This document shows, one piece after another, positions 43,101 to 48,544 of a DNA stretch of 64,000 bases. Position numbers and translations under genes: made by a program. Location: positions 41,819,241 to 41,883,240 of the forward strand of contig JAAONU010000016.1 of assembly GCA_012932295.1 (NCBI GenBank), written 5' to 3'. The stretch is from Cyclina sinensis (taxonomy: Eukaryota > Mollusca > Bivalvia > Venerida > Veneridae). Numbering within the stretch: the stretch's first letter is position 1; every line of letters starts with the position of its first letter. The notes under the pieces were generated by a model. The model did not search any database. It was not told the origin of the DNA and saw only the letters and a list, made by a program, of their open reading frames with translations.

Positions 43101-44045
43101 CAGACCCAAAGCCAAAGTATTCAGGTGAGCGATCCATGGCCATCATGGCCCTCATCAGAGTTTTATGACTTGTCTATTGTGAGATGAAAACATTGTTTTC
43201 TTCAGTCCGTACAAGAATACACTGGTGAGGAGCATATATGGTGTATGGACGACCTGTTCCCAACATTCCAATTTGTGGTGATACGGGCTCGGATCCACCA
43301 CCTTGGGGCCGAGATACACTTCATTGAAGAGTTAATGGAGAGCTACCTTGAGTTTGGTGAACTGGGTATCATGTTTACTACGTTAAAAGTTAGTAATATT
43401 TTGGTTGTTGTTTGTTATATCAAGTTTACTGCAGCATTAGTAATATATTCTCTTCTGGGTGATATAAGATTGTCTTGCAATGTAAGTGTGTGAGAGCCTC
43501 TGATTAAGTAATTAGACAGTATTTGGTAAATTAGAACAAGTTTGAATAATTTCTTGTGTGAGACGTTATACCTATATGTCTTGTTTATTTAGCTGGAAGG
43601 TCTGCCTTCTTAGGGCTAGAGACCAAAAACAGAAATCCTTGCATGAAATACCACCACTGCAAATGTAGGTGCACAATGATTGTATGAATTCACCAAATTC
43701 ACCATTGATTAATTAATTAATTACCATAAGTTAAGGGCCATTCCAATTAATCATATATCTCACCCCTGGAAGGCAGTATAAATTTTTGTGGGGGATAGTC
43801 TTTTTCTTTACTTGCTGGGGAGTATGGGCAGTGGTCTGCTCAAACATCTAAAAGGGGTTGGTTTAGTTTGAAAGTGCCTTCCTGGTGTTGGATATATGCT
43901 AGAAAGGTCCTTACTAAAATGATTTTGAAAACCATTATGAATTTAAAATAATAATTTCTTGGTAATTTTATAGAAGAACAACTTCTTGATCTACTTTCAG
44001 GCATGCTACTACCAGATACTGAACGAAAAGATGCCCATTCATTGA
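9942..44045 (+). CDS. ALS2: Alsin homologue (ALS2), 32 visible coding exons, 5' end missing
   Basis: Joined exons: 9942-10183, 12510-14105, 14461-14569, 15940-16036, 16727-16801, 17163-17284, 17643-17709, 18113-18281, 18740-18822, 19156-19328, 20505-20673, 21110-21241, 21567-21695, 22225-22298, 22679-22745, 23207-23400, 24177-24242, 24597-24689, 30204-30370, 30747-30856, 31016-31093, 31464-31624, 32873-33046, 33572-33695, 34259-34416, 35110-35250, 37443-37619, 37903-37948, 39034-39095, 40799-40862, 43206-43388, 44001-44045. All introns are GT-AG and the frame stays open for about 1,781 codons to a TGA. Domain order is that of alsin: RCC1 repeats, DH (about residues 785-970), PH (about 1015-1120), MORN motifs (about 1154-1360), VPS9 (about 1495-1775). 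Human alsin is 1,657 residues; the excess lies mainly in the linker of exon 2. Family knowledge: alsin is a cytosolic and endosomal guanine nucleotide exchange factor for Rab5 through VPS9, with Rac1-related DH/PH activity. The initiator codon is not identified. Confidence 0.95.
10490..10870 (+). mobile_element. Hairpin-ended tandem-core element fragment, copy g
   Basis: Starts with a perfect 11-bp hairpin (ATGTCTCCCCC at 10490-10500, complement at 10508-10518), then (CCGT)n and core repeats beginning GTCCGCTCTGTATCTTC at about 10569 and 10727. A second (CCGT)n tract follows at 10830-10858. In the second ALS2 intron, sense orientation. Confidence 0.8.
10885..11040 (+). pseudogene. Endonuclease/exonuclease/phosphatase-domain remnant
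   Basis: Encodes [19 protein letters not shown], then [17 protein letters not shown], the C-terminal part of the AP-type endonuclease fold found in LINEs and Helentrons (TLIDHIY and YHD in place of SDH). It has no start or catalytic core and is decayed. It directly abuts the hairpin-ended repeat to its left. Confidence 0.65.
12510..14105 (+). CDS. ALS2: ALS2 exon 2: RCC1 blades plus long charged linker
   Basis: Residues 81-612. The first 100 or so residues hold RCC1 blades ([58 protein letters not shown]). From about 12930 the exon encodes a low-complexity linker rich in Lys, Glu, Asp, Ser and Val, with serine-rich patches and basic stretches ([11 protein letters not shown]). It has no recognised fold and is probably disordered. 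In human alsin the linker sits at the same place, between the RCC1 halves, but is shorter. Acceptor AG at 12508-12509, donor GTAAG at 14106. Confidence 0.95.
14461..14569 (+). CDS. ALS2: ALS2 exon 3: RCC1 blade
   Basis: Residues 613-648 include [18 protein letters not shown], a clear RCC1 motif resuming after the linker and closely resembling the human blade at the same place. The acceptor is TTTTCAG at 14460 and the donor GTAAA at 14570. Confidence 0.95.
15940..16036 (+). CDS. ALS2: ALS2 exon 4: RCC1 blade
   Basis: Residues 649-681 contain [19 protein letters not shown], the strand pair completing an RCC1 blade. The exon enters in phase 2 and leaves in phase 0; donor GTAAGT at 16037. Confidence 0.94.
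16088..16195 (+). mobile_element. 5' fragment of a hairpin-ended element
   Basis: ATGCACCTGAAGGGTGGCAT forms the typical 5' hairpin, followed by CTGTCTGTCC and CATC/CCAT tetranucleotides ending in a T run. No core array follows, so it is truncated. Confidence 0.5.
16727..16801 (+). CDS. ALS2: ALS2 exon 5: RCC1 blade
   Basis: Twenty-five codons (residues 682-706) with [15 protein letters not shown], a canonical RCC1 repeat signature. The exon is in phase 0 at both ends; donor GTAAGT at 16802. Confidence 0.94.
17163..17284 (+). CDS. ALS2: ALS2 exon 6: end of RCC1 propeller
   Basis: Residues 707-746, including [19 protein letters not shown], which matches the last RCC1 strand pair of alsin. 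The donor GTGATA at 17285 splits the codon TG|C; reading through would give an immediate TGA, which supports this junction. Confidence 0.88.
17643..17709 (+). CDS. ALS2: ALS2 exon 7: RCC1-DH connector
   Basis: Residues 747-769 ([19 protein letters not shown]) connect the propeller to the DH region. A run of T ending in CAG precedes it and GTAAGA follows at 17710. Both junction phases fit the neighbouring exons. Confidence 0.85.
18113..18281 (+). CDS. ALS2: ALS2 exon 8: last RCC1 strand and start of DH
   Basis: Residues 770-825. It begins with [16 protein letters not shown], equivalent to the vertebrate segment just before the DH domain, then an amphipathic helix ([18 protein letters not shown]) that probably opens the DH domain. 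Confidence 0.92.
18740..18822 (+). CDS. ALS2: ALS2 exon 9: DH domain
   Basis: Residues 826-853 ([19 protein letters not shown]), a helical DH segment. Phase 1 in, phase 0 out. Donor GTATTT at 18823 is weaker than its neighbours. Confidence 0.88.
19156..19328 (+). CDS. ALS2: ALS2 exon 10: DH domain
   Basis: Residues 854-910 ([19 protein letters not shown], then [18 protein letters not shown]), helical DH sequence aligning with the vertebrate segment around SSFLHGVKEARSL to YTEYCTSITNFL. The donor at 19329 leaves AG, completed by C from the next exon. Confidence 0.92.
20165..20228. repeat. Compound CATT-CGGT-CAGT-CAAT microsatellite
   Basis: Tetranucleotides shift stepwise from CATT through CGGT and CAGT to CAAT. 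CGGT and CAGT are the reverse complements of ACCG and ACTG, the (ACYG)n described for CvA/pearl elements of bivalves. In the ALS2 intron between exons 10 and 11. Confidence 0.9.
20505..20673 (+). CDS. ALS2: ALS2 exon 11: DH domain C-terminal helices
   Basis: Residues 911-967. The motif [20 protein letters not shown] corresponds to vertebrate FLPIRRLHNYAKVLLKL, the long DH helix that contacts the GTPase. Acceptor TTTCAG at 20504, donor GTTAGT at 20674. Confidence 0.94.
20880..21000 (+). mobile_element. SINE-like tail fragment
   Basis: Carries TTGTTGAAAAGGACACTAAAC, a phrase typical of mollusc tRNA-SINE 3' ends, preceded by degraded sequence. No head or target duplication was found. Confidence 0.3.
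21110..21241 (+). CDS. ALS2: ALS2 exon 12: DH-PH junction
   Basis: Forty-four codons (residues 968-1011) with [20 protein letters not shown] and [11 protein letters not shown]. It covers the segment between DH and PH. Phase 0 at both ends. Confidence 0.92.
21567..21695 (+). CDS. ALS2: ALS2 exon 13: start of PH domain
   Basis: Residues 1012-1054. [19 protein letters not shown] followed by LFIHAQ closely matches the alsin PH strands (LSLQHAGRFSVNWFILFND in human). Acceptor ACAG at 21566, donor GTAAGA at 21696. Confidence 0.96.
22225..22298 (+). CDS. ALS2: ALS2 exon 14: PH domain
   Basis: Residues 1055-1078 ([20 protein letters not shown]), a PH strand equivalent to vertebrate HHVFPLATLWAEPLSEE. 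The donor follows CA, giving a split Gln codon. Confidence 0.9.
22679..22745 (+). CDS. ALS2: ALS2 exon 15: PH domain
   Basis: Residues 1079-1101 ([20 protein letters not shown]), matching human ITTPEEQFTLISSTPQEK. Only this phase is open, and it fits both neighbours. Confidence 0.93.
23207..23400 (+). CDS. ALS2: ALS2 exon 16: PH helix and first MORN motif
   Basis: Residues 1102-1165. [11 protein letters not shown] is the C-terminal PH helix with its conserved Trp. After a linker, the exon ends in [12 protein letters not shown], the first MORN motif. Confidence 0.95.
24177..24242 (+). CDS. ALS2: ALS2 exon 17: MORN motifs 1-2
   Basis: Residues 1166-1187 ([18 protein letters not shown]), the end of one MORN motif and start of the next, nearly identical in pattern to vertebrate GVLKWPDGKMYSGMFRNG. 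Donor GTAGGC at 24243 comes before an in-frame TAG that would otherwise stop the protein. Confidence 0.93.
24597..24689 (+). CDS. ALS2: ALS2 exon 18: MORN motifs 2-3
   Basis: Residues 1188-1218, with [17 protein letters not shown], the third MORN motif. The following intron (24690-30203) is the largest in the gene and holds a SINE, two inverted-repeat elements and an endonuclease remnant. Confidence 0.93.
24739..24975 (+). mobile_element. tRNA-derived SINE-like element
   Basis: A tRNA-like head has a B-box-like GGTTCAAACACC at about 24812. The body carries GGTGAGGAAGCAGTAGGGTG and GACTGACCATTGGGGTATGA, and the tail reads AACCCCAATAAATAC. Related to the fragment at 130-290. Confidence 0.5.
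26135..26164. repeat. Poly-A tract
   Basis: An uninterrupted run of about 26 A in the large ALS2 intron. Confidence 0.9.
26301..26726 (-). mobile_element. TTAA-flanked inverted-repeat element with internal tRNA-like promoter, copy 1
   Basis: A 426-bp element bounded by TTAA on both sides (26297-26300, 26727-26730). The 16-bp terminal inverted repeats AGCGACTGACTCACAG have one mismatch. The interior holds a minus-strand tRNA-like segment: A box TGGCTCAGTGG (26486-26476) and B box GGTTCGAATCC (26434-26424). The TTAA target suggests piggyBac-type mobilisation, but no transposase is present. Confidence 0.8.
26890..28260 (+). mobile_element. Hairpin-type tandem-core element, split by another insertion
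   Basis: Degraded 5' end (ACTCCCAAAATATTTGGAGG), CCGTCCTTCTGTCCG, then 144-bp core units starting near 26957, 27101, 28096 and 28240 (GTCYGGCTTTCACAGGTCAA). The array is cut in the second unit by the insertion 27231-28071. Confidence 0.7.
27231..28071. mobile_element. CAGGG-ended inverted-repeat element nested in a core repeat
   Basis: An 841-bp insertion with 10-bp terminal inverted repeats CAGGGTTTCC/GGAAACCCTG, flanked on both sides by CAGAGC. The host core unit resumes exactly at the right flank. The ends resemble hAT elements, which normally make 8-bp duplications, so the class is uncertain. No transposase frame. Confidence 0.75.
28290..28740 (+). pseudogene. Endonuclease/exonuclease/phosphatase-domain remnant
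   Basis: Two frames carry parts of an AP-type endonuclease. One encodes [13 protein letters not shown] up to a stop near 28366. The next encodes [31 protein letters not shown] and [15 protein letters not shown]. The order (LQE, GGVGI, GDFN, IDHIY) is that of retrotransposon or Helentron endonucleases. Frame break and missing C terminus show decay. Confidence 0.75.
30204..30370 (+). CDS. ALS2: ALS2 exon 19: MORN motifs 3-5
   Basis: Residues 1219-1274 with [19 protein letters not shown] and [18 protein letters not shown], two consecutive MORN motifs matching vertebrate FEGCFQDNMRHGHG and FIGQWVMDKKAGYG. No MORN motif is lost across the preceding 5.5 kb intron. Confidence 0.96.
30747..30856 (+). 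CDS. ALS2: ALS2 exon 20: MORN motif 6
   Basis: Residues 1275-1311: [20 protein letters not shown], then [12 protein letters not shown], the sixth MORN motif and start of the seventh. Donor GTCAGT at 30857. Confidence 0.96.
31016..31093 (+). CDS. ALS2: ALS2 exon 21: MORN motifs 7-8
   Basis: Residues 1312-1337 ([19 protein letters not shown]), equivalent to vertebrate GNGVLLSEDDTIYEGEFSD. Phase 0 at both ends. Confidence 0.95.
31464..31624 (+). CDS. ALS2: ALS2 exon 22: last MORN motif and linker
   Basis: Residues 1338-1390: [20 protein letters not shown] then KISGTF, the end of the MORN array, matching vertebrate [20 protein letters not shown]. The remainder links to the VPS9 region. Confidence 0.95.
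31780..32610 (+). mobile_element. AGCTCACC-family hairpin-ended element, copy k
   Basis: Starts AGCTCACCTGAGC with GTCCATCCGTCC nearby, then degenerate core units containing TTCTTGTCTRAAACC. It ends in hairpin GCCAGCTCAACAGCTGGC and CTCTTC. In the intron between ALS2 exons 22 and 23, sense orientation. Confidence 0.75.
32873..33046 (+). CDS. ALS2: ALS2 exon 23: MORN-VPS9 linker
   Basis: Residues 1391-1448, containing [13 protein letters not shown] and [16 protein letters not shown], counterparts of vertebrate KWKAVFDECWRQL and KAWDNIAVALTTSRRQ. Polypyrimidine acceptor at 32871-32872, donor GTAGGG at 33047. Confidence 0.94.
33572..33695 (+). CDS. ALS2: ALS2 exon 24: helical region before VPS9
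   Basis: Residues 1449-1490 ([20 protein letters not shown], then [10 protein letters not shown]), matching vertebrate [20 protein letters not shown] in pattern. Phase 2 in, phase 0 out. Confidence 0.93.
34259..34416 (+). CDS. ALS2: ALS2 exon 25: start of VPS9 domain
   Basis: Residues 1491-1542: [20 protein letters not shown] followed by a helix with [10 protein letters not shown]. It matches the vertebrate VPS9 entry [20 protein letters not shown]. Confidence 0.96.
35110..35250 (+). CDS. ALS2: ALS2 exon 26: VPS9 domain loop
   Basis: Residues 1543-1589. It begins with ILFPELP, as in vertebrate alsin, followed by a polar serine/glutamine-rich loop. Donor GTAGGT at 35251. Confidence 0.93.
35291..36908 (+). 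mobile_element. Hairpin-ended element with ten 146-bp core units, copy b
   Basis: Starts with a C-run/G-run hairpin and GGTATATAGGAGTCACCC, then GGTCAGTCGGGTGGTCAG. Ten units (GTCCAGAGCATAACTTGAAA) begin at about 35371, 35517, 35663, 35809, 35954, 36100, 36246, 36393, 36539 and 36685. The 3' end has GGGGTATTA, hairpin ATCACATTTAGTGAT (36886-36900), AGCTCTAG, then TT. Fills most of the ALS2 intron between exons 26 and 27. Confidence 0.88.
37443..37619 (+). CDS. ALS2: ALS2 exon 27: VPS9 domain
   Basis: Residues 1590-1648. [20 protein letters not shown] and [19 protein letters not shown] are near-identical in pattern to human alsin [20 protein letters not shown]. The donor splits a Gln codon (CA|G). 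Confidence 0.97.
37903..37948 (+). CDS. ALS2: ALS2 exon 28: short VPS9 exon (46 bp)
   Basis: Residues 1649-1664 ([15 protein letters not shown]), matching vertebrate KFWPATLSILGESKKV. It is too short to show as an open frame alone, but both splice sites and phases fit. Confidence 0.9.
38505..38850 (-). mobile_element. SINE-like region with tRNA-like head
   Basis: On the minus strand, 38845-38775 reads like a tRNA: TAGTGGTCCAGTGG, then GGACTGGTAAACC, then a degraded B box ending CGATCCCC. A further B-box-like GGGTTTGAGTCC lies on the plus strand near 38518, so two SINEs may be joined. Confidence 0.45.
39034..39095 (+). CDS. ALS2: ALS2 exon 29: VPS9 domain
   Basis: Residues 1665-1684 ([14 protein letters not shown]), corresponding to vertebrate KDACFASAVECLQQI. 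TTTCAG acceptor at 39033, donor GTAAAC at 39096. Confidence 0.92.
39205..40430 (+). mobile_element. Tandem-core element, copy e1
   Basis: Begins near GGAGCATATTATG and CTGTCTGTCCATCC. Repeated units of about 145 bp contain CATAGAGACTTCAAA and AAGGTCAAGGTCACAGTGAC. It ends AGCATATAATGCTCTG, then GCTCTTGTTC. The same 3' end recurs inverted at about 62320. Confidence 0.75.
40799..40862 (+). CDS. ALS2: ALS2 exon 30: VPS9 domain
   Basis: Residues 1685-1706 ([19 protein letters not shown]), matching vertebrate TTFTPSDKLKVIQQTFEEI. Phase 2 in, phase 0 out. Confidence 0.95.
41253..43160 (+). mobile_element. AGCTCACC-family hairpin-ended element, long copy l
   Basis: The 5' inverted repeat AGCTCATCT/GGGTGAGCT is followed by about eight degraded core units containing TTCTTGTCTGAAACCACAAG and CCTCTACCAAG. 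It ends TTCAGGTGAGCGATCC and the hairpin ATGGCCATCATGGCC. Fills the ALS2 intron between exons 30 and 31. Confidence 0.82.
43206..43388 (+). CDS. ALS2: ALS2 exon 31: VPS9 catalytic segment
   Basis: Residues 1707-1767. [17 protein letters not shown] carries the conserved Asp and Pro of VPS9 exchange factors. GIMFTTLK contains the conserved Thr, but the tyrosine found at this site in Rabex-5-type proteins is not Tyr here, as in vertebrate alsin. Confidence 0.97.
44001..44045 (+). CDS. ALS2: ALS2 last coding exon 32 with stop
   Basis: Residues 1768-1781 ([14 protein letters not shown]) and TGA. The vertebrate protein ends similarly (ACYYQIQREKLN), so the C terminus is complete. Confidence 0.96.
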   Translation, partial: ACYYQILNEKMPIH

Positions 44046-44129
44046 GGAAACATGTTGCCAAATTTCTTTAGCTTTGTTTATCTTTATTTATGCTTCTGTT
44101 AAGTTCGCAGTGTGTTCATTGTGAGTTTT

Positions 44130-44640
44130 TGTGATTGGCCTTTGTCCAGTGATGTTTAAGCATCTTCCTTGTTGCTTTATATAACAACTTTTCCTATACC
44201 ACTGGATGGAAGTTGATGAAACTTTGCAGGGATGTTTCTTTCATAAGCTCCACCAGTTCAAACAGTTCCCTTCAATACAGAACTCAAGTTGCTTTGGCAA
44301 CTAGAAGGAAATGCTTTTGAAATCTGAAACAAGGCCCAGAGCTGTAGCACTGTCTAATAATATTTTACAAAGATTGGTAAAATTATGCACAGGTGACATG
44401 CACTGTGCATGGGGTCACATGTTTCACAAAGAGATATATTTGAAAATCTTTACAAATTTTAAGTAATTTTAGTAGATAATTTTGAGGAGACCTGTACAAA
44501 GATGGCCAATAAAAAACCTTGGGGTCATTACTGGCCCCACTTAAAAGAGCCACATGTTTACAGAAAATAGATTTATATAGGATTTAGGCTTAGAGCTGTC
44601 ATTTTTATGCAGGTAAGCATTGTCAAGTGGACCATATTTG
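44130..44640 (+). mobile_element. Degraded AGCTCACC-family fragment
   Basis: Shares CCTATACCACTGG, GTTGATGAAACTTTGCAGG and AACTCAAGTTGCTTTGGCAA with that family, but both ends are lost. Confidence 0.5.
44508..44513 (+). terminator. Candidate ALS2 polyadenylation signal AATAAA
   Basis: First AATAAA downstream of the ALS2 stop, 463 bp after it. It lies in degraded repeat sequence, so the true 3' end could be elsewhere. Confidence 0.3.
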
Positions 44641-45310
44641 CGTCTCCCCCCAGATAGTAGGGTGGGACGTACTGTTTTGTACTTTATTGTATGACAAAGT
44701 TTGTCTGTGCTTCTTATCCATAACTACTGGTTGGATTTCAGTGGAACTTGCTATGATTTATTGGTACCAAGCCTAGTTGAGCATATTGTTGGCATTTTCC
44801 AGTTAAGTGATTTTAAGTGAAATTAAAGGCCTTGATTTGTCCAAATTTGAACACATATGGGCATTTCTAAATAACCACTTGTCTGATTTTGACAAAACTT
44901 CACAGAAATGTTTGTTAGCAAGTGTAGTTACAAGTATTATTGATGTTTATTCAATAGGCTGATTTTCAGAGGAGTTAAAGGCCTAAATTTGAATATATTT
45001 GGGCATATCTCCCTATGATCCAATTTTGAAGAAACTTCACTTGAATGATTATCAGCAAGAGTAGTATTGCATTTTTTTGTCTTTTTACTGTCAGATGATT
45101 TAAAGCAAAGTACGGCCCTTTATGTGTGCAAATTTTAATACAGTTGGCATATCTCCATAACTGTTGGTTAGATTTTGAGGAAACTTCACAGCAGTGATCA
45201 TTAGCAAGTGTAGTTACGTATATTATTGGCATATACTGGTTGAATGAATTTTAGCAGAGTTGTGGCCCTTGATTTGTCCAAATTTGAATACAGTTATAAC
45301 TAGTGTTCTT
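44640..45310 (+). mobile_element. Tandem-core element, GTCTCCCCCC-start, copy i
   Basis: Starts GTCTCCCCCCAGATAGTAGG, a decayed version of the 10490 hairpin. Four or so units of about 145 bp contain ACTTCACAGNAATG and TTGGCATAT. It ends AACTAGTG. Confidence 0.65.
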
Positions 45311-45659
45311 CATGGTATTAAGTTTTATATTGCTATTCAATAACATTTTGTGAAATTTTTATCATTGTACTTGAGTGAGCGCATCAGGGCTATTATAGTC
45401 ATCTTGGTTACCTTGATTTATACCAATGCTATGAAATTATACAGTAGTTAGTCACATTCCACTTCTGAATTTACTTTTTATTGTGTAATTGTTAAACTGT
45501 TTCAGCTATTTAAAGGTTGGTTTTTATAATTCACCTGGTTTAACATACGGTTAAAGGTTTATATAAATGTTTGATAATTTTATAGTGACAAGTTTTGCTG
45601 TTTGATGGTAGTTAGTGCCAAATATTTTTAATGTTTTTGTTTGTGGTTTGATGTTTTAA

Positions 45660-46101
45660 AGCGACTGACTCACAGAATTTTGCTGAAATTTTTTTTCTTT
45701 AAGATTTAAAAGGATTTAATATACTATGGAAAAAACATAATATTATGCTTCTATACACCATGAAAACTGAAAAAAAAAGTTTTGACTTAACCAGGATTCG
45801 AACCCACGACCTTTCGGTCAGTAAAATACAGAGTGACGATCTAGACCACTGAGCCACGTTGCCTACTTGTAAGGTTGCGTCAAAATTAATGTTATAACTA
45901 AAGTATCTACCCTGTGACTAACGGAGTAAATATTTTTACTGATAGAAGTGTGTAAAACTTTATATGCTGATGTTTTTCTGTATCAAAAAAATGAATCAGT
46001 AACTTAGTTTAAATATGTTCTTCACAGTTGCAGCAAAAATTTCAAGATGTAAGAACATTTTCTCTTTTTTTCATCGTCGGCCCATCTGTGAGTCAGTCGC
46101 T
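45660..46101 (-). mobile_element. TTAA-flanked inverted-repeat element with internal tRNA-like promoter, copy 2
   Basis: 442 bp, flanked by TTAA (45656-45659, 46102-46105), with terminal repeats AGCGACTGACTCACAG. B box GGTTCGAATCC at 45804-45794 and A box TGGCTCAGTGG at 45856-45846 (minus strand). Colinear with 26301-26726 over its whole length. Confidence 0.85.
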
Positions 46102-46710
46102 TTAAGCAAATATAAATATGTGGTTGACAAACTTTGATTTGTCACTATGTTAAAGATATTTTTCTTTTCTTTCTTACAAGCGAAAAAAAAAAAAGTAATA
46201 TACTGTGTAAATGGAAGTTAATTTTCTCTTGCCATAAAATTCTTTAGTAAGCATTTTCAAAAGTGATAAATGCCAGCTATTAAATTGTTCTGATTTATTT
46301 TCTTGAAGTAAATGAAACGTACATGAATTTTCATTTAAAAATAAATCCTTAGCAAAAATTGCCTCTTTTTCATGTCGGTGAATCTTCAAAATGTAAAATT
46401 AAATGACTTGAAAATGAATTTTACAGATCTATCGTAACTGTTAAGATGCAGGCTGTTCATTGCTTTGCCTTCAGTGCGTTATATTGTCATTTCACTGGCA
46501 GTCGTCAGTAAAGCTTTATGTATCCAGTAAGACAGCTAGAGTTGTCATGTGAAAAATGCAGAAGTTTTATTTGATATTCAGAATATTTCATGCTCGTTTA
46601 TACTTTTTTAAAGGTTATCTGTTCTTTACTTTTTGTATATCATTCATTAAGATTATAAACACACTATTTACTTAATAGAATACACGTGTTTACAGAATCC
46701 ACAGACCCCT

Positions 46711-47626
46711 TTTTATGCCCCCACAAAGTGGGGTGCATATAGTGTTGCACTAGTCCGTCCGTCTGTACGTCTGTCCATCTGTCCGTACGTCCCGAAATCT
46801 TGTGAACGCAACTCCTTTTAAACCGGATGGCAGATTTTGCTTAAACTTCCAGGGATGAACAACCTTAATGTGTAGATGGTAGTAAAGGAAGGAATTTTCA
46901 CTGCGACCAAATTTAACAGAATTAAGGCCCTTTGTTGATTTTTTCACTAGAAATTTTGTGAACGCAACTCCTCTTAAACCGGATGGCAGATTTTGCTTAA
47001 ACTTCCAGGGATGAACAACTTTAATGTGTAGATGGTAGTAAAGGAAGGAATTTGTGCTGTGACCAAATTTAACAGAATTATGGCCCTTTGTTGATTTTTT
47101 CACTATATACCATATAGAAATTTTGTGAACGCAACTCCTCTTAAACCGGATGGCAGATTTTGCTTAAACTTCCAGGGATGAACAACCTTAATGTGTAGAT
47201 GGAAGTAAAGGAAGGAATTTTTGCTGTGATTAAATTTAACAGAATTATGGCCCTTTGTTGATTTTTTCACTATATACCATATTGAAATTTTGTGAACGCA
47301 ACTCCTCTTAAACCGGATGGCAGATTTTGCTTAAACTTCCAGGGATGAACAGCTTTAATGTGTAGATGGTAGTAAAGGAAGGAATTTTTGCTGTGACCAT
47401 ATTTAACAGAATTATGGCCCTTTGTTGATTTTTTTATTATATACCATATAAATAATTGAACATATAAATTTTACATTTGTAATTTAATTTAACATGTACA
47501 GAAGGTTACCTGTAGATCATTTTAGGTATATGTACAGAAAAAATCTCACATACAGGATATACATGCTCTTGTTTATGAGCACTTATGCATAGTGGGGGCA
47601 TCCGTGTCCTATGGACACAGTTCTAG
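46711..47626 (+). mobile_element. Complete hairpin-ended tandem-core element, copy d
   Basis: The 5' hairpin TATGCCCCCAC/GTGGGGTGCATA (46714-46739) is followed by (GTCCGTCTGTAC)-type tetranucleotides. Core units starting GTGAACGCAACTCC lie at 46802, 46958, 47125 and 47292 (156-167 bp). The 3' end has GTGGGGGCAT, complementary to the 5' end, hairpin GTGTCCTATGGACAC (47604-47618), AGTTCTAG, then TT. The cleanest copy in the window. Confidence 0.9.
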
Positions 47627-48544
47627 TTGCCATTAACAGTGACAAAATAAGCATTATTTTCATTCATGCAAGCTGAAATTGTTAAAGAACATGCTTCAAA
47701 AAATTATCACTTGTAATTTTCAGAAAGATAAGTGTTTCTGTGCCATATTAAGGAAGGAAGTTAAGAGCTATGATGACAGTAAAGTCCATTCTACTAAAAT
47801 TTCAATGTATAAGTAGATGTTAGGTTCTTTGTGCTTAATTTGGAGAAGTATTGTGTAAAACATCAGCATTATATGAGAGATTGTATTTTCATTAGCGGGT
47901 ATATGCATAGTAATTAAGTCTTGACTGTGATAACAAGGTTTTCCCATTTTGATGAGTCACTCTTTGGACACTTTTTTTTCTACTTTCTTTTTTGTTGTTT
48001 TTTTAGGAATTCCCCATAAATTTGCCATGTCATAAGCATTCATTGGGTCAGGCTGCATCCCGTAATAACCTTACAACCTTAAAATAATATTAAGAAAAAA
48101 CAATGATATATTCATATACTGGTATATGATAAAAGTAAATCCACCTCTTATATTCTTTTAAATATAAACAAAACTTCCTTTTAACAATTTCCAAGTATTT
48201 AAAATTCAAATTCATTCATTGCTGGGATTCAAACCCCATACTACTGAATACTACCTCCTGGGCATAGGAAGTGGGTGTTAGTCAAGAATTGCCCTGATCC
48301 AGAGTGACCCACTTTATCAAATAAATTAACCATTACTTTTGTTTAATCATCATTACTGACATTGGTCAGATCATCAAGTTATAATTCTCTAATTACAATA
48401 AGGAAAAAAATATGGAAATATGCTTGCATACATGTTTGTTGTGTTACACAATGTCACAGAATTTGCGTGCTGCACCAAAAATTAAATGTATTTCTCACCC
48501 CAAAAAAAAGTTACTACAATACTGGTCAGCTTTTATTTATTTTT

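Noticed and set aside
46750..47103. 117-residue minus-strand frame with an internal duplication
   Set aside because: The duplication is just the 156-167 bp core repeat read in frame.
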